NCBI GenBank assembly: GCA_018399455.1
Contig: JAGYOT010000071.1
Location: 1-7,684 of the forward strand
Origin: Desulfobacterales bacterium
Lineage (GTDB): Bacteria > Desulfobacterota > Desulfobacteria > Desulfobacterales > Desulfosalsimonadaceae
DNA length: 7,684 nucleotides
Reading direction: 5' to 3'
Shown here: one piece after another, positions 6,238-7,684 of the stretch
Numbering within the stretch: position 1 is the first letter of the stretch
Layout: each line of letters begins with the position of its first letter
Translations under genes and position numbers: made by a program
The notes under the pieces: generated by a model
What the model saw: only the letters and a program-made list of their open reading frames with translations
Told to the model about the DNA's origin: nothing
Databases searched by the model: none

Positions 6238-6261
6238 TTGGGAATTTGGGAATTCAGGAAT
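6238..6261 (+). repeat. Three tandem 8-base units in the purH gap
   Basis: TTGGGAAT (6238-6245), TTGGGAAT (6246-6253) and TCAGGAAT (6254-6261) run head to tail, followed by TTTTTC. The block fills much of the 81-base gap between the IMP cyclohydrolase and formyltransferase genes, just after in-frame TAA, TAG and TAA codons. It contains GAATTC but has no stem fit to act as a terminator. Confidence 0.5.
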
Positions 6262-6308
6262 TTTTCTTTGCCATCAAGACTTAATACCGAATAATCAGGA
6301 GTATAATC

Positions 6309-7559
6309 ATGGCCGATGATATCAGGCAGATGTATAAAACTATAATGGACGATCATTTTCCGCCCCGCATGGAAGTGAGCTTTGTGGATGATCAACACCG
6401 CCAGACCCTCTATTATGAAAAGGTGGACTGGGTGATTGGAGACATCCGCAAAGGCCTGCGCTACGGGGAAAACCCCGGCCAGGAAGCCGCTCTCTATCGC
6501 CTGGTAAACGGCAACCTGGTCCTCGGCGAGACCGAAACCATTGCACCGGGCCGGCACCTGGTATCGGATATCGAACTTCTGCAGTCCGGAAAGCATCCGG
6601 GCAAAACCAACCTCACGGATGCGGACAACGCCTTAAATATCCTTCGCTACATGACGGACAAACCTGCGGTAATCATTGTCAAACACAACAATCCATGCGG
6701 CGCCGCCATTTCCAGCTCCCTGGCCGGGGCCTATCACAAGGCTTACATGGCCGATCGGGTAGCCGCATTCGGCGGCTGCATCGCAGTCAACCGGTCACTT
6801 GACAAAGAGACCGCGCAGGCCGTTGCCGACCAGTATGCCGAGGTCATCGTCGCCCCTGAGTTTGAGACCGGCGTGGTCGAGATCCTCTCCAGACGCAAAA
6901 ATCTTCGCGTGATTAAAATACAAAACATCGAACAGCTCCAGGAATTTGCCGCCCAGCGGGTAATCGAGTTCAAGAGCCTGATTGACGGGGGACTGATCAC
7001 CCAGTGGTCATTCGTGCCCGAGGCACGCAGCAATTCGGATTTCAAACCGGCCGAATGCGAGTACAAGGGAAAAACATACAAAATCCTGCGCACGCCCACT
7101 GAACAGGAATACGAGGACATCCGCTTTGGCTGGCTGCTGGAGTCGGGCGTGACCTCAAACTCGGTTATATATGTCAAAAACGGTGTCTCCGTAGGTATCG
7201 GCACCGGCGAGCAGGACCGGGTGGGGGTGGCCGAAATCGCCCGGGACAAAGCCTACCGGAAGCTGGCGGACCGGTATTGTTTTGAAACCCATGGCATCCC
7301 TTACAACAATCTGACCGATCCGGAACAAAAAGCGGCTGTTGATGAGCGGGTGGCAAATGAAAAGGGCGGTTTGATCGGCGCCACCATGATAAGCGACGCG
7401 TTTTTCCCTTTCCGCGACGGTGTTGATGTGGGGCTGCGGGAAGGCGTGATCGCTGTTGCGCATCCCGGCGGCTCTTTAAACGACTATCAGTCCATTGAGG
7501 CCTGCAACGAGGCCGGCGCCACCATGGTATTCACCGGTCAGCGAAGCTTCAGGCACTAG
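6309..7559 (+). CDS. purH: Stand-alone AICAR formyltransferase (PurH C-terminal domain)
   Basis: A 416-residue protein corresponding to the transformylase half of PurH. It transfers the formyl group of 10-formyltetrahydrofolate to AICAR, giving FAICAR for the cyclohydrolase encoded just upstream. Family blocks occur in order: LRYGENPGQEAALY (50-63), VKHNNPCGAA with the catalytic pair Lys125-His126, AFGGCIAVNR (153-162), EVIVAPEFE, GVTSNSVIYVKNGVSVGIG (280-298), SDAFFPFRDGVD (362-373), HPGGSLND and the ending MVFTGQRSFRH typical of full-length PurH. About 45 residues before RYGENP exceed the usual linker region. They include FPPRMEVSF and LYYEKVDWVIGD and give the separate protein its own N-terminus. 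ATG follows AGGAG by 7 bases. Its stop overlaps the stop of the convergent pyruvate kinase gene. A formate-dependent PurP-type enzyme is excluded by the motifs. Confidence 0.95.
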   Translation: MADDIRQMYKTIMDDHFPPRMEVSFVDDQHRQTLYYEKVDWVIGDIRKGLRYGENPGQEAALYRLVNGNLVLGETETIAPGRHLVSDIELLQSGKHPGKTNLTDADNALNILRYMTDKPAVIIVKHNNPCGAAISSSLAGAYHKAYMADRVAAFGGCIAVNRSLDKETAQAVADQYAEVIVAPEFETGVVEILSRRKNLRVIKIQNIEQLQEFAAQRVIEFKSLIDGGLITQWSFVPEARSNSDFKPAECEYKGKTYKILRTPTEQEYEDIRFGWLLESGVTSNSVIYVKNGVSVGIGTGEQDRVGVAEIARDKAYRKLADRYCFETHGIPYNNLTDPEQKAAVDERVANEKGGLIGATMISDAFFPFRDGVDVGLREGVIAVAHPGGSLNDYQSIEACNEAGATMVFTGQRSFRH

Positions 7560-7684
7560 AGTTTCCGGACTTTTATCATGTTGGTGGTTCCCGCCTGCCA
7601 CAAAGGATGGCCGGCGGTGATAACAAGCAGATCCGGCATGTATGCTGACCCGGCGGACCTTTTTACGATTTATTCCAGCATTGG
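7556..7684 (-). pseudogene. pyk: Pyruvate kinase C-terminal end, partial, with an in-frame stop
   Basis: The minus strand, in the frame ending at TAG 7558-7556, encodes PDLLVITAGHPLW, then QAGTTNMIKVRKL. This is the C-terminal strand-turn-strand of pyruvate kinase, the glycolytic enzyme that makes pyruvate and ATP from phosphoenolpyruvate. GTTN with the following basic-hydrophobic tail is typical of the family. Upstream, the same frame reads PMLE, then TAA (7672-7670), then IVKRSAGSAYM. The residues on both sides fit the expected helix, so the stop looks like a nonsense change or a base-call error. The other two frames do not give a better pyruvate kinase reading. The gene continues beyond the window. 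Its stop shares CTAG with the stop of the convergent formyltransferase gene, leaving no room for a terminator between them. The family is fairly sure; the broken state is not. Confidence 0.55.

Noticed and set aside
6743..7249. A 168-codon minus-strand open frame
   Set aside because: It is antisense to the conserved core of the AICAR formyltransferase and its Ser/Thr-rich product resembles nothing known.
1..7684. A defence system, CRISPR array, mobile element, tRNA or rRNA
   Set aside because: No spacer-repeat arrays, transposase or integrase motifs, terminal repeats or tRNA-like cloverleafs were seen; the genes are metabolic or RNA-processing.

Overview
The window is a compact stretch of bacterial chromosome with two divergently transcribed gene clusters and the end of a third, convergent gene. 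Seven protein-coding units are supported. There are no RNA genes, insertion sequences, CRISPR arrays or phage genes, and no gene-free stretch longer than 300 bases. The gene set suggests an anaerobic, sulfate-reducer-like bacterium of the Desulfobacterota. The pointers are separate IMP cyclohydrolase and AICAR transformylase genes, a eukaryotic-type AdoMet decarboxylase, and an AhpF-like thioredoxin protein. This placement is inference from gene content, not a database match.

Minus-strand cluster (about 3460 down to 18). The first gene is a beta-CASP metallo-beta-lactamase ribonuclease that starts at TTG behind a strong Shine-Dalgarno. Next comes a double-thioredoxin-fold protein with a CPFC redox site and a helical, HEAT-like C-terminus. 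Last is a second, unrelated MBL-fold hydrolase whose start region abuts the previous stop. Spacing supports one transcript. Its likely promoter (3506-3534) carries a perfect palindromic site, TTTGCCTGCAAA, inside the -35/-10 spacer. A second copy of the same palindrome (TTTGCAGGCAAA) lies just upstream, so the cluster looks repressed or otherwise switched by a dimeric DNA-binding protein.

Plus-strand cluster (3668 to 7559). A pyruvoyl AdoMet decarboxylase of the eukaryotic (human AMD1-like) class is followed 12 bases later by a bacterial spermidine synthase. Together they form the aminopropyl-transfer half of spermidine synthesis. Then come the two halves of purH as separate genes: IMP cyclohydrolase, then AICAR formyltransferase. 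These catalyse the last two steps of de novo IMP synthesis. Gaps of 12, 40 and 81 bases and one recognisable promoter (3594-3621) suggest a polyamine/purine operon.

Right edge. The C-terminal end of pyruvate kinase runs on the minus strand. Its stop codon overlaps the purH stop in a shared CTAG. The visible part has an in-frame TAA 38 codons before its end, so this copy is either broken or carries a sequence error.

The most interesting points are the eukaryotic-type AdoMet decarboxylase in a bacterial operon (with a Gln at an active-site Glu position), the twin palindromic operator in the divergent promoter region, and the thioredoxin-HEAT protein set between two MBL enzymes.
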